A stretch of 64,000 nt of DNA, taken from the NCBI RefSeq assembly GCF_026230105.1, contig NC_079483.1:3217312-3281311 (forward strand), read 5' to 3'. The stretch's first letter is position 1. Every line of letters begins with the position of its first letter. Both the position numbers and the translations under genes were made by a program. Origin of the DNA: Diorhabda sublineata (Eukaryota; Arthropoda; Insecta; Coleoptera; Chrysomelidae). Below, one piece after another: positions 43,840 to 56,169 of the stretch. The notes below the pieces were generated by a model that made no database searches, was not told the origin of the DNA, and worked only from the letters and a program-made list of their open reading frames with translations.

Positions 43840-44545
43840 CCAATCCCAAAAAATTGAAGTAAGAACTTTTTGAGCAGATTTTTGGACACGAAACTTCCTA
43901 GATCTTGGAGAACCAGAGTGTCGCCATTCCATCGACTGTTGCTTTGTTTCTGGATCATAGAAATGTACTCAAGTCTCACCATAGTAACAATTCGGTTTAA
44001 GAAGTCTACATCGTTTTCAAATCGAGCACAGTCCGAACGCGATGCTTCTACCCTTGCACGCTTTTGATCAACATTCAAACATTTGGGGATCCATTTTGTA
44101 GCAATTTTTCTTATGTCCAAATTTACGTGAACTATATGATGAATGAACGCGTTCGTATGAAATATTCAGAACTGCATCGATAGTTTCGGGGACTGACACA
44201 GAAACTGGCCTTCCCGATCGGACATCATCTTCAATGGAAAATTTACCTCTTTTGAAGCTTGCAGTCCAATTTTTCACGGTCGCATACGAAGAACATTGAT
44301 CACCAAGGGTATTAAGCATATCTTCTTAAATCTTCTTACCTCTTAACCCTTTTAAATCCAGGTACTTGATGATGGCCCGATACTCCAATTTTTTGATTTT
44401 CACAATTTTTTCTTTTAATTTATTGCGTAACTCTAGTTTATTTTTGACGTCAAACTTTACACTGACACTTCTAATAAGTTATTGTTCGTCGATATGGTAA
44501 TGCAATATTTTGTTTATACATGGAACTGGTCTAGGCAAACTAAAT
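43840..44545 (-). mobile_element. mariner copy A of family M3, 3'-truncated
   Basis: The minus strand encodes a mariner transposase N-terminal half. At 44319-44068 it reads MLNTLGDQCSSYATVKNWTA, SFKRGKFSIEDDVRSGRPVS, ending in the middle of the helix-turn-helix region. At 44120-43827 it reads KIATKWIPKCLNVDQKRARV, EASRSDCARFENDVDFLNRI, VTMVRLEYISMIQKQSNSRW. There the family's VT(M/G)DETW is VTMVRLE, so the first catalytic Asp region is altered. The right flank to about 44545 (tggaactggtctaggcaaac, atatcaatacat) matches the end of copy B at 58258-58305. The left end is missing. Confidence 0.75.
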
Positions 44546-44976
44546 ATCAATACATCCTTGTTCACAAATTTATGAACAAGGTTTATCAACCAGTAAACAC
44601 ATGAAACGTGTTTATGTGATGATTGTAAAGAAAATAACGAAGTCAAGTATTAAAATTATTGCGTTTGCAACAAAAATTTGCATATTATTCTATAATCTAA
44701 AATTGTTTACATGTGTTAGTTTACACAACAGAAAGCAACAGAAAGTTATTGCTTATTCCCGCGATCGTTCGCTATGATAGAAAAAATTTAGCAATTTCGA
44801 TATTTTTCTCGTAAAATTTGAAGATTCTGCTTAAAATACTCTCCCCTCTAGAAGTGCTTGGTTAAGTTAAGAGCAGTCGGCCGTAGGGGCAGTTGTTAGT
44901 ATTATTTTGTATATATTTTGTATAGATCTCAGTAATATCAATTTTTCATTTAATTTATGGGATTTCCAATTTAAAA

Positions 44977-45960
44977 ATGGATAAGAAAGTTGAAGAGCAA
45001 CTATGGAAATGGTATCACGAAATTCCAACTGACACAGAGCCCATGGATTCAGACGACGACATAAGTGATACTCCGTCTGAACAAAGTTTAATAATACTGA
45101 CACTGAACAACCAGACGAGGATGATGGCGTTACTACGGCTCGACTCACTACTACTGCCACAGAAGCGTAAACCAAAAGAGACCCTTTCTAAGGTAAAAAC
45201 CTCAAGGAGTGGCACAAACCTATCATGCTTAGGAGAAAAACACATCCTCAACACCTTATAACACAACTAACTAGTGTTAAATCTATTGCTAAAGGAGCTA
45301 GTACTACTTTAGATTGCTGGAAACTATTTTTCCCTGACGAAACCATTGGCAAAATTGTTAGTTTCACGAACCAGAAATTAGCGATAATGAGAGAATCATA
45401 TTCGCACCCCAGAGACTGTCCATCAACTGATATCGATGAAATTCACGCATTTCTTGGGCTAACATACATGGTGAGCGTAAAAAAACACTTAAATACTTTA
45501 TGGATTACTGACGGTAGATGTTGTGGATCGACCGAATATTCCGTAGCACGAATTAATAATCGTTGGCTACTAACAGTTTTTTATGCTTTATTAAATATTG
45601 CCACAATAAATTCCCAAATAATTCAGAAACATAACACGGGTGAGATAAAAGCAAAAGAGATCTCTCAAAACAGTTGGCATTACCTCATCTAATCAGGCGC
45701 TCTTCTATTCTCAACTTGTCTATTCCTCTTCGACAAAAAATATCTATCGTTATTGGCAAAAGACCAATGCAGGCTGTAGCTCCGTTAGAAGATCAGCAGG
45801 ATAAGCAAAGAGTAAAATCTAAATATTGCCCCAAAAGAAAGAACCGATTTACACAACATCAGTATGCAACTTGTGTCTCTCCAGTACGTAAAAAACACAG
45901 ACAAACAATTACTTATGTTTGTATTGAATGTGGTAATAATTTTACTGAAAAATCTTTGTA
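44977..45960 (+). pseudogene. piggyBac transposase, internally deleted (plus strand)
   Basis: The frames in order are as follows. 44977-45260 is an acidic N-terminus (MDKKVEEQLWKWYHEIPTDT, then MDSDDDISDTPS). A shift follows into 45225-45692, with DCWKLFFPDETIGKIVSFTN, DIDEIHAFLGLTYMVSVKKH and WITDGRCC, the typical (F)F.D.....I...TN......DE..AFLGL start of the DDE domain. A deletion removes the catalytic Asp regions. 45674-45960 is the C-terminus, with KIS..IGKRPMQ and a Cys/His-rich zinc-binding tail (YATCVSPVRKKHRQTITYVC, IECGNNF). Three frames and the lost catalytic core make it dead. The next TTAA on the right is shared with the second piggyBac element. Confidence 0.78.
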
Positions 45961-46018
45961 GTTCATATTTTTTTAAAACTATATTTTTGAACTGATCTTA
46001 AAAATAGTATTCTGTTAA

Positions 46019-47310
46019 CACTTCAGTGCCATGAGCTCTTAGAGATGTCAACCCGTGTGCCATGTAGTGATTACCAAAATATGAATTTTATGTTATGTTA
46101 TATGGTTTTGTTTGTACAAATGTACAACAATTTTTTTTCAATAAATTGACAAAAAAATTGTGAACACGGGAGCCGTGTTCAAGGCACCCAGTATGATATC
46201 TGATGGAATGTGCCACCGACACACCTAACGTGTCCTTCACAGTTTTTCAATAATAAAAACACTTGGAATTATGAATTATAGCTATATTTGAACAATCAAG
46301 GATAATAATAAAAAATAAAATATTTCTTTATGTGGATTATATACATCTTTCATTCTTGCGTTAAAGAAATTAATCAATGGCGGAATGTTATCCATATTGA
46401 TTTGTTGATTGTCATTATTACTAAAGTGTAAGACACGAAGAATCGAAAGAAATCGATTTCTGCTAAAATTTTTCCCAAATATTGGAATTTAAAATAGAGA
46501 GTTAGTTTTCCAATAATCGTTAAGTCTGTTCAGTTTTATCGTACACATGTGAAATAAAAGTCCGAGAAAACGTTTAAACTCTTCTCTAGTAACATCTTTC
46601 CACTGTGTAATGCGGCTCTGTGCTCCTTCACTACGTGCAAGAATAACAATTGCATATCTGTTTGTGTTCTCTATAATGAATTCATAAAACTGACGAGAAT
46701 GTTAAAATATTCAACAGGCACCTTATTTTCAACATTAATTTTTAAACTTGGTACTCTTACAAATGGTATGTGTTCTCTTCTTGGTGCCACTGTTGACCAA
46801 GTTTGTTGGGCAAAATCCACCTGTGGTATACGATCTTGCTGAATATCAACATCTTGTGCCATAGTTACATCAATTGATATCTCCTCATCACTAGATTGAC
46901 TCCTTTGAGTTCATTCGAACTCATTTTCCGAATCTTCCAGAGCTCTTAACAACTCTTCGTCAGTTAGTTTAACAGGTTTTTTTCTGTTTCGAGGTAGATG
47001 GTTCACAGAAATCCTCCAGAGCCTACAAATGGTCGAGAAATATTGACCTACCATTTCGTTAAAACCAACACGTGTGATTTCAACAACTCTTAAAATACTT
47101 TTCACTTACTCAAACTTTTCATAACACAGATTCACGAAAATAAAAAACCACGTACAACTTGTATTACTACAATACGTAGACTAAATGACCGTACCTATAA
47201 CAAATTATTATCTGCGTTATCCGGGAATTCCCAATCCGAAATAGTTCTTAGAAGACACAGCAGGTGTGTCGGTGACCGTACTCTTATCTATGAGGCCGGA
47301 ATTGAAAGTG
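46019..47310 (-). mobile_element. second piggyBac element with TTAA duplications, opposite strand
   Basis: The element is bounded by TTAA at 46015-46018 and 47311-47314. Its ends are CACTTCAGTGCC on the left and, read back, CACTTTCAATTCCGGCC on the right. Sub-terminal inverted motifs (ccaccgacacacct near 46209-46222, aggtgtgtcggtg near 47262-47275) are a further piggyBac trait. The minus strand encodes the N-terminal part. Near 46970 is KPVKLTDEELLRALEDSENE; at 46862-46671 is MAQDVDIQQDRIPQVDFAQQ, HIPFVRVPSLKINVENKVPV, EYFNILVS. The frame then shifts to give NRYAIVIL-type residues, and QWKDVTREEFKRFLGLLFHM-type sequence lies near 46600. The catalytic and C-terminal parts are gone. Confidence 0.8.
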
Positions 47311-47439
47311 TTAAAGAAACTTTCTTATTTTATTTTTTAACTTTATTTTGTTAACTATTTATCTAAAAAGTTTCATTCGTAATAATATTCATAATTTACA
47401 TTCACTTATTATTATTCATTAATCACTTTAAATCTTAGA

Positions 47440-48080
47440 ATAAATCTAACACGCGACCTATAGACTTATGAAAGGAATAGTGACCGTTTCCGAGTTAATC
47501 GAAAATAGATCGGTACGACCGCTTTATTGTATCAACAACATTAAGAAATCGTCACCTTAATGCCATTCATGTGCAACGATAACTCGGTGCGAGAAATGAC
47601 TGTTAGTCAGTGGACAGTAAGACAAAGACTGTAGGAAAAAACCTGATCCCTATAACACCTGCAATTGGTCCTAAACTTAATTCAGTTCATCTACAAGCAT
47701 GCCCGTGTTTTGTTATAATAATTGGGATCTGTTGTATTCTCAGATGAGACCAGAATATGCCTCCATGGTACAAATCGTGTACCGAAGACCAATACAGCGA
47801 TTTGTAGATTGCTACTTTGAAGAGCGGAGAGATTATGGAGGTGGTTCCTGCATGATCTGGGGTACTAGAGGTTCAACGGCTGATAGATTCTAGCAATTCA
47901 TGTGGTACCTTAAGTCTACTACATTGGAGACGAATCGTGCAAGATTATATCGGAGAAGTCGGTTTTCGAGGTATAGAGTGGCCTGCATACAGTCTTGACT
48001 TAAATCCTATAGAGCTAAAAGAAGCTAGACTCCCTACCCCAAACTCGATCCCGGAGATCATTGTAGTAGAAGAAGAGTGT
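47440..48080 (+). mobile_element. Tc1-like transposase remnant, internally deleted
   Basis: The plus strand reads, in order: LVSGQTVRQRL (helix-turn-helix, about 47605); an INWDLLYS-type segment before the first Asp region, then VYRRPIQRFVDCYFEERRDY and GGGSCMIWGTRG (47770-47870, an excellent match to Tc1 CF.E.V..GGGS.M.WG). A deletion follows. Then comes RIVQDYIGEVGFRGIEWPAY, SLDLNPIEL near 47935-48020, where the last part matches SPDLNPIEHLWDEL. The segment carrying the second Asp is deleted. Stops are frequent. No ends found. It differs from the mariner copies in the window (DLNPIE rather than DLAPSD). Confidence 0.75.
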
Positions 48081-48129
48081 CTTAACTTCTTAACATTTGC
48101 TTAATCGTATTACTTATTAGGAAAGAGGA

Positions 48130-49090
48130 GCTCATACCCATTATTAAGAAACCAAGTGTTATATTTTATGTTAATCATAAAAAAGCTTAATTTTCTTAAT
48201 GCATTAACTTCAGTTAAACATAGGAGACGTTTTTATAAATTCACACTCAAATTAAAGCATATTAAATTCTCTTTCAAACAACATAATTTGATATGATGAT
48301 CTGATATATGATTTTACAAAAATATAGTTGATTTCTATGCACGCAAATATAGAATCAATTTCAAAGTTGATTCGTGCTTGTTGAATTTGCCTGAACTTTA
48401 ATTTCTTTTCAGGTTTGTAGTAAATGATCTACAATGCTTTTGGAGTTTTTTCTGTCATTATTAAAATATCTTCGATTATTTTCACGCAAAAATTATACCA
48501 TTAATTTATCCGTCATTTTATTAAAGGTGAATACCTATATGCATTTGTATGTGTAACCTAACCTATAAAAATTTAAATGGAAATTGGATTTGAATATTTG
48601 CTTTGTAGTCATATAGCGGCAAATAAACCGGTAGCCTAAAGCCAAAAACAGAGCATGTAATTAAAACGAGGGGCACAGAGCGAATCTCGATATAGACACC
48701 CACTAGGATCTGGATAAGGTTTCCACCAATGGTTATTATTTTCACTAATTCAAGCAGTTGATGGTTTTCAATGAGTGGTCAATAAGGATAAGTATAAAAG
48801 TATGTAATTTTTATTCTTGCGAATAAAGAAATAATGAACTATAATGTCTACCTTTTAGTTTACATTGTCTAACATTATTTAATGCACGGTAATATTGGTT
48901 ATACCAAAGCACGAGCTGCAGGCGAGTAATGTGATTCAGATGGGTTATAACCATAAGCGAAAATACTATAATATACTTCTATAATAGTTCGTAGTTCTTG
49001 GCTTCATATACTAATATATAGGGCGTATGCGGAAATCTTTATTCACGCGTCAGTGACAATAAACTTCACACAAAATTTCAACCTGCTGAT
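48130..49090. other. AT-rich stretch, nothing recognised
   Basis: No coding or transposon signature is supported. A doubled AACCT word occurs at 48553-48565. Confidence 0.4.
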
Positions 49091-49099
49091 TCGATCCGT

Positions 49100-49815
49100 A
49101 GTATTATAGCTCAAACGACTACGTAGTCAAGTTGTTTTGAAAAAAGTCTCAAATTGAGTTTTGCATTGTTATAAAATTTTTGACTAAAGAGGGAGTAACA
49201 CCAACACAAATCAAAAACCAGCTGTTTATAGTGCCTTGTCTATCACTTTTAACAATTAAAAATTGGTCTAAAGTGTTTCCTTGAGGAAGAGAATTATTAA
49301 AAGATAATCAAAGTGCGGAAGAACAATAACTACTCCAGAAAGCATTAGTAAGAAAAATTATTTCTGATAATCGGCGCCTAAAAACAAAATAAATTGAAGC
49401 ACAGACCTCCACCCACTAAATAAGGAGCTTCGCCGTGAGGTCTTTTACTATTATCCGACATCCAAAGAAGATTCCATGGAGTGGCATTGGAAAAAAGAGT
49501 CAGTACCAAAAACAGACAATTGCATCAAAAATTTATTGAGAAAAACAAAATCAGTCACACTGCTTCACTTTCCATGGCTATTGTACACGAATGTGACTTC
49601 ACAGAGATTGAACACCTACCATATAGTCCTGATCTGGCACCGATGGACTATTTTTCGTTTGTAGATTTGAAAGCCGAGTTGAGAGGTAGAATATTGAAAA
49701 GCAACGATGAAATTAAACAGGTGGTGTACGAATATTTTGACTTTACATATGCATCATATTTTTATAGACAGATTCTTTATTGTGAACAAATTGTTTACAA
49801 TTTATAGACAAAAGC
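49100..49815 (+). pseudogene. mariner-type transposase remnant (family M4)
   Basis: An N-terminal region reads FCIVIKFLTKEGVTPTQIKN, LLTIKNWSKVFP (typical IKFL..KG.....I......Y...TV..W...F). A middle piece is EDSMEWHWKKE at about 49470-49500. The C-terminal frame at 49481-49807 reads HTASLSMAIVHECDFTEIEH, LPYSPDLAPMDYFSFVDLKA, ELRGRILKSNDEIKQVVYEY and ends at 49807. The third catalytic motif PYSPDLAP(M/S)D is intact, but the region between the first and second Asp is deleted. The C-terminal wording differs from M2 and M3, so it is a separate lineage. Confidence 0.75.
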
Positions 49816-49899
49816 TTTGAAAAACTAAGAAACAAACACACAAATAAATAAATAATGACATGAAAGAAAGGTGTTTTGTAAGTATAAAATGTGTAAGAA

Positions 49900-50160
49900 A
49901 TTCACTTTTATATGGCCCAACAAAGAAAAAATATATTTATTTTTCAACGTAATCTCCTTTTAGCTCCAAAAATTTTTTCCAGCGATATTTAATAAGTTCG
50001 ATATTTCTTTTATAATAAGAATCGTCAAGCTCCTCAAAATAGCAGCTAACTGCTAACATAACCTCTTCAAAATAATTCAAGGATGCTAAATCGGGCGAAT
50101 AGGGTGTATGAGGTAGCAAATCAAGCTTTAATTCATTAATTTTGGCCATTGTAATAACAA
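49900..50160 (-). pseudogene. mariner transposase C-terminus, vertumnana-like (family M1)
   Basis: The minus strand frame 50149-49937 reads MAKINELKLDLLPHTPYSPD, LASLNYFEEVMLAVSCYFEE, LKGDYVEK stop. The first part is the same as in the internally deleted element at 15381-15808 and the start of 59495-60377. The stop is followed by a shortened terminus (ttctttgttgggccata), so the 3' inverted repeat is cut after TGGGCCA. Only this C-terminal piece remains. Confidence 0.75.
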
Positions 50161-50169
50161 TGCATTCAT

Positions 50170-51280
50170 ATTCTTGCCATAATTATTTAAACATTTTCTG
50201 TGTGAAAATTTCAAAAACATGTTTCAAGGTACAGTAACTAAAACACTACTGCAAGGTGGAAAAATAGTGCTGTCAAAGTTTTTGAAAATTGTGATCTCTT
50301 GAGTTTGGTGGCAAAACAGGCACATTTTTCTTGGTCTGAGTCAGGAGCAGCATCTTACATCATAAGAGTATGTTGTACGGGTTTTTCGAGATTTTTTGAG
50401 ATAAACAACAAAAAATATTATGTTATATTGACAAGATGCCCTACATAAAATCCCTGAGGCTGTTGTATGTTCACTGATAAGAAAGGGGAGCTAATTTCAT
50501 AGATACCACTCTTCTCCATATTTAGTATCTTATCCTTAGGATAACACGTCAATTCTTTTAATGTAATGTAATTTAATGTATCGAGATTTATAAACCAATT
50601 TTAAACTTTTTAATGGATTAATTTAGTCATTCCAGCTAATACTAACATTATTGAGTTATCAATATTACCAATAAACTGATCATATTTAACTTCCACAATC
50701 CATATTTCTAAACGAATATTTTTATGGAAGTAATTTTCATCACTGGTGGAATAAGTCTCTACTTCACGATACGCAAAAGAAGCTAGGCAAAGGTGTACCT
50801 TAGGGGCCCATTTCGATAAATTATGAGTGTATATTCGGCTCGTGAACAGCTTTCTACATTTCTACCCTTATTCGGCGACTTGTACCTTCATGGCTCTGAG
50901 CAAAATTCAAAATAAGCAGAACTGCATTAAGACGACTTTGATATACTTTAACAAAGGGTAGAAAATGGAAAGGTACGAGGACAAATAGCCTTCGTCGATG
51001 AAACTGAATTAGATACGCTAACAGATAGATATATATTTAATAATTGCTTTTGGAAAGATGAAACATATTCAAAACTTGAATTTTGTCAAGAAATATGATC
51101 AACTTCCCCCATGAAACGAAGTAATATTGGAAAAGTAGAGAAACAACTGATTTTATGGGCATAATAAATACATGGACTTTTTTTTATCCAAAGAGGAAGG
51201 AAATCTGTATCTGCATCATCAGTAGTCGTACGGGACCGACTATTCTGTGGAGTGGTATTATACTTCTACGGCCCACTAAA
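50170..51280. other. non-coding stretch, nothing recognised
   Basis: No supported coding or repeat structure. Probably old transposon or intergenic DNA. Confidence 0.35.
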
Positions 51281-51479
51281 CCCTTCTTCTTAAAGTAAAC
51301 CTCTTCAAGGTTCGTAAACTCGATCCGCTTCAGCATTCCTTTTAATGGCTGTTCTATGCTTGGTTAGCGTTTGCTCTGTTCATTCATTGTTCTATGATCG
51401 CTTTAGCTGCTGCTTAATGTAATTGGGTCATCGACCAAACTGTTCCGTTACTTCGTCCGTAAAATTGTTCCTGCGTACT

Positions 51480-52200
51480 CATCTACGACGTCCCAGTTCT
51501 CTTCTTTCAAAATCATAATGCCTATGATATCCTGGATAGTGAATTTTCTGATCTTTTTTTTTTACTAGTTCGTAAGCTGCAATAACTGCACATAAAAAAT
51601 GTGTGTTCTGCTTTGTCAATGGCTTACCCGCAAGCAAGGCAAGTTTGGCTATCTGCTTTGAACAAGTAGGATCGAAAGTACTCGTGCCAAGATAGTAGTT
51701 GGGTGAGGTAATCTATCCAGTCTTTACCATATGGTTAGAAGCACGCAGTCCATATACCTCGTTGATCCATATCGTACCTCTGCTGGTCACAACTCTTCAT
51801 TCTCTTGCGATTCTGGCTTCGTCATTATTCCAATAGCTTTCTACCTATATTTCTGCGTCGTAAAGAAGTATTAAATCTGTAACTGATATCAACAGCCTCT
51901 TTTTGGTGGCATTTCTTATTAGTCGGCTTAACGATTGTGTGATTATTGATGCTTTGTCTGTTGGTTGTCTCATATTTTATGGATTATTTCGTTTCAAAAG
52001 AGAGCTCCTCAATTTTCATTACTTGGATATTGTCAAACTTTGCATTCTTTATCGGTCTCCTCCACCACTAGTGATAGTCCGAGCAATCTTTTCAGAATCC
52101 TGTTGTTGTTGTATCTTGGATTTCTTCTTTGTCCATTCCAGGAATGACGATAGCTATGACATCTTGTAATGTAGTATACGATGGGTAGTTCTAGTCTGAG
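51480..52200 (-). mobile_element. R1-like LINE C-terminal fragment
   Basis: On the minus strand near 52180-52000 is decayed RT/thumb sequence. RNATKKRLLISVTDLILLYD near 51890 corresponds to the (L)L..V..S.LLYG.E.W motif. NDEARIAREWRVVTS follows, and then WINEVYGLRASNHMVKTGWI, DYLTQLLSWHEYFRSYLFK, matching the R1 pattern (..HG.....LTQ.L.GHG.F..YL). Next is a zinc-knuckle-like CLACG, then KAEHTFFMC near 51600 (C.(Y/F)C...DT.EHV.F.C). The order and spacing fit the R1 clade C-terminus. The RT core and endonuclease are missing. Confidence 0.65.
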
Positions 52201-52389
52201 GATATTATTATAGGATATATTTCAGAGTTTTGGTCCTAGAACTGACCATTGAGCGGCTCCCGTAAATACTCTCTTAGTACTCAGACTATCCCTTGTTTCA
52301 AAAAGCATCTGCCTACTGCCAAAGTAATTCTCTACCATGCGAAGTAAGTAAGGAGAAGCATTATACTTATTTGGGAGTTTACTATATTT

Positions 52390-52720
52390 TCACAAGCCAC
52401 GTGTCTGAGGTGTGCTGGAAATCATATAACTAGAGAATGTAGAAATAAAGAGGTTGTGTGCATGTACTGTGGGTTTAACAATAACAGATATAATGAAATG
52501 TTCAAACAGACCATGAATCAACTGATCATGAGAAGTGTAATATATTCAAAAGGAGCATTGGAAAGTATATTGACTACCTACTACAGAGTGAGACCTGATG
52601 TGAGCTAGGAAATTACTATAACAAGAGGATGTTCATGAACAACGCTGAACTGTCTCCACAGGCGCTGAATAACTTAAATAATGGACCATCAATTGATAAC
52701 CGACATGATTAATGATATTG
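52390..52720 (+). pseudogene. LINE ORF1 (gag-like) zinc-knuckle fragment
   Basis: The plus strand reads CLRCAGNHITREC (a CCHC knuckle), then KEVVCMYCGFNNN and, one frame over, DHEKCNIFKRSIGKYIDYLL. Two or more knuckles in series are typical of the end of ORF1 in I- or Jockey-type LINEs. It is on the opposite strand from the R1-like fragment next to it, so it belongs to another insertion. Confidence 0.5.
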
Positions 52721-52729
52721 TAGATGAAT

Positions 52730-55080
52730 GCAAATTTTGAAAAATTACAAATTTCAATTGGGAGCCTCAAGGTCAAACAGTGTGTTATAGTTTAGGATAT
52801 GCAGATTTCTAGATCGTTGTACGTGTCAAGGAAACCGTTTTTCATAAAGAAACATTCTGAAGAAAATCATCATAAATTGTAATTATTTATTGCAAATACT
52901 CACAGGTATCAAAACGCAATTGACTATTTCTAATTGCATAACTGCATACTGTCGAATATTGTGTTATATAAGGAAAAATTTGAAATGTACAAGAATTTAG
53001 TTGGTTAATCTTAAGCTTAGCAAATAAAATCAGAATAAAACTATAATTAATGTTCGAAGTGAACTTGGAAAAGCAAGATTCTTCCTTATAGCGTCACGAT
53101 GGATGGTTATTCTATTCATCATTTTTCTCCTGATGTTTACAAGTGTTGTATTTATTCCATAGGAACGTGGTGGCTATTCCAATTGACCTCTCTGACCAAT
53201 CTCACAATTAGCAAAAATGTTATTAAGATGATTTTTCACATAATTTAGGAGCGGGGAGGGGATTTATTGACGCTATAATGCAGAATCTTGGAGTGCTCTT
53301 CCAAATTCAAAGAAATATCCTCCGTAGACTCCGGAAATGTATAGAAGTGCAAAGTGCCCCACCGCTTTTTTTGTTTTAATTTCATAAGTTGTACGATAAC
53401 CAACTAAATTTTTTCATATTTCAAATTTTCCTTATGTAAGTTACACAATCTTACACAAGTAAGCAGCTTAATTAGAAATGTTTGATTGTGTTTCAATATC
53501 TACTGTGAGTAATAATCACAATTTATGATGATTTTCTTCAGAATGTCTCTTTATGGCTACCGATCTGATAATCTATATATCTCCTAGCGATAAATTCTTT
53601 TGAGCTTATCAGAGAAGACCTTTTTGTTAAGAAATCGATCGAAAAATTAGTTTTTGTTAAGAGAAAGTTACGAATTGTTAACAAATCAAATCGAAATTCG
53701 AGCAAGTTATTCTCAAAAAACTCTTAAATCATTTCATCACCAAAGTAAAAGTAAATTTATATTTACAAAGTAATTTTAGAAGAACTTGAATTTACTTCAA
53801 GTGAAAATATCAACGATCCAGGAATCACTGCAGAGATTTTCTTTTTTGCAAAATCTCCTACTTGTTTGTCTAGATGGAGCAGAATTTTGAACCAATGAAA
53901 CCGTTAACAAAGTGGACCTTCCTACAGGAATAAGGCAATTTCTAATTTCTTATTAGGTCCAAAAGATATGGTTGACCACTACTGTGTAAGTTATTCATAA
54001 TTCGTTAGATTTGTGGAAGATATTACTAAGTTAGTATCTACTGTGAAATCTGATTTTTAATTGGGTAAAATACAATTTTTTACTTCGCCTTCTAGTCGAT
54101 CACCAATAGTGCAGGACATTCATTTACTGCTACTGATTCTCCAATAAACATATTAGTTACAAGCGGTATAAGACTCCATTTTCAGGAACTTTCCAATGAC
54201 CTACACAACTTCTACTTGGAAAACAGTTGGCTATGATTGTAGCTCAGGGTTTGAATAGGAAAACACTATTCCATTGGAAAGAAATGGCTACAAAAAATCA
54301 ATTAACGTGTTTCACTTTTTGCTTTCCTTACGCAAAGCAAATACAATACAATTGTAGATGACGGGATATAGATTTTAAAACATTTTGATCATCTCTAAAA
54401 ATGACTGTAAATGTATGGATCTTTTTAAATGTATATATGAAGGTGCTTTCATCTCACACTGTAAAACGTCTCTTTAAACGTTTCATTTGTGTATATTTAA
54501 GAGGAATTCCTTAATTCGCCGAGCTCTATTATTTCTATAATCAGCTTCAGACAAATTCCAAGAGTTCTTTCTCTTGCAACCATTTTCCTGTTGTAATTCA
54601 GACAGTTTGGATGAAAATAAGATGTCGATATTATGCAGATGCCGACAAGATATAACATCAGAAACGGGACTTGCTCTCGCTTTTACATTTCTCAGAATTG
54701 CCGTTAACGATACGAATTGGAGAAAACAGAGTGAAAAAAAGAACGATATGATACAACATTTATCGCGTTATTGATAAAGTTAATTTGAATACGTATAATC
54801 AGCGTTGGAACGAATAAAATGCTAATTAAATGAGTGAACAATTAGTTATTCAAGATGAACGTTGTTTGAGCAAAATCTCGTCAGACGAACTAAAAAGTTC
54901 AGTTAATAGGAAGTGAAGAGATTTTGAAGATATGAATTAACAATATGTACAATGAGAACATTGTATAGATTGTATATAGTTCGATAAATTTACGTTAGCC
55001 GACAATGAAGCTCTGTTCTTTGGCAGATCTTCATGAGGGCTGTGAGGTAACGCGCGAATTCACACTATGATTCCACAATA
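52730..55080. other. AT-rich stretch, nothing recognised
   Basis: A 66-codon plus-strand open frame at 54574-54774 (MQPFSCCNSDSLDENKMSIL...) resembles no domain I know and has no splice context. Otherwise no structure is supported. Confidence 0.35.
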
Positions 55081-55082
55081 AC

Positions 55083-56167
55083 TTCGAAGGTTGCTTATTA
55101 AATTTTGAGATATGTGAATATGTCAAATCTGACATTGACATGATGAAATTTGACACTTTCTATGGTTAACGTACTCAGAATGATTTACGAGTGCTGTTTG
55201 CACAGTTGTAAGCAGGTAATTAAGTAACATTCATCTTGGTCAAAAAATGATATTAAATCGCACACATTTTCATGCGATGATTTTCTATGAGTTCAGACGT
55301 GGATTAAACCAACACAGTAGGCCGATCAAATCGCTTCGACTTTTGGTGATGAAGCCCCAACTCGAGCTACAGTGTTGCGCTGGTTTTCCGAGTTCAATCG
55401 TGGTCGCTACAGGATGATTTTATGAAGGTTGTCCAAATTCTACTGTTGCACCAGAAAATATCGATGCAGCATTTGGTTGTCAAAATGATGTGTTCGCTTT
55501 GGATACCGCATAATTAGACAATCTCTCAAACAAAACTTCATGTCGATTGGTGGAGAGGAATTCTGGCAAAAATTCAAACGCAGTGCTTCAAAAGATGTCT
55601 AGAAGATTATGACGGGCAACGAACCATGGATCTATTTATATAAACCCTAAAAATCAAATAACTGTATGGGACAAAACGAGCCAAAACTAAAAAACGTTGT
55701 TCCTGCACGCAGCATTTCGTAGCAAATGGTCGCCTGTTTTTTCAGAATTACTGAACATGTCGCAACATTTGCTTATTTTACCAGCATTTGCTTACCAACG
55801 AAACCAATCATATAAAATTCACCACGACAAATCAAAATCTTTTTGAACAATAACAGCGTCGAATTGATGGGCTATCCGTCGTACAGTCCTTGTTTGGTAC
55901 TCAATGATTTCATTTTATTTCCGCAGATCACCAATAAATTGTGAAGGCAACGTTTTTCTACACCTGAAGAAGCAGTTGATGCGTTTAAATCACATGTCTA
56001 AGATTAATCTCAATCGGAATGGAAAAAATACTTTGATATTTGGTTCAAACGCTCGCAGAGGTGCATTTATTTTGACTGAGAATATTTTGAAAAACTATAA
56101 AGCCATATCAAATCATGAATAATTGTTTTTAATTTCCTATATCAAAACTAAAGTAGCAGCTTTCATA
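55083..56167 (+). mobile_element. decayed mariner, second copy of family M2
   Basis: The ends (ttcgaaggttgcttattaaa on the left; on the right, read back, tatgaaagctgctactttag) and the start (gttaacgtactcaga) match the element at 16488-17315. This copy keeps more of the N-terminal half: ADQIASTFGDEAPTRATVLR, WFSEFNRGRYR. Then KIMTGNEPWIYLYKP (first Asp lost: GNE for GDE), VACFFRITEHVATF, YPSYSPCLVLNDFILFPQIT (third motif, PCLVLND for PDLAPND), and EEAVDAFKSHV. Stops and a gap between the first and third motif make it inactive. Confidence 0.78.
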
Positions 56168-56169
56168 TT

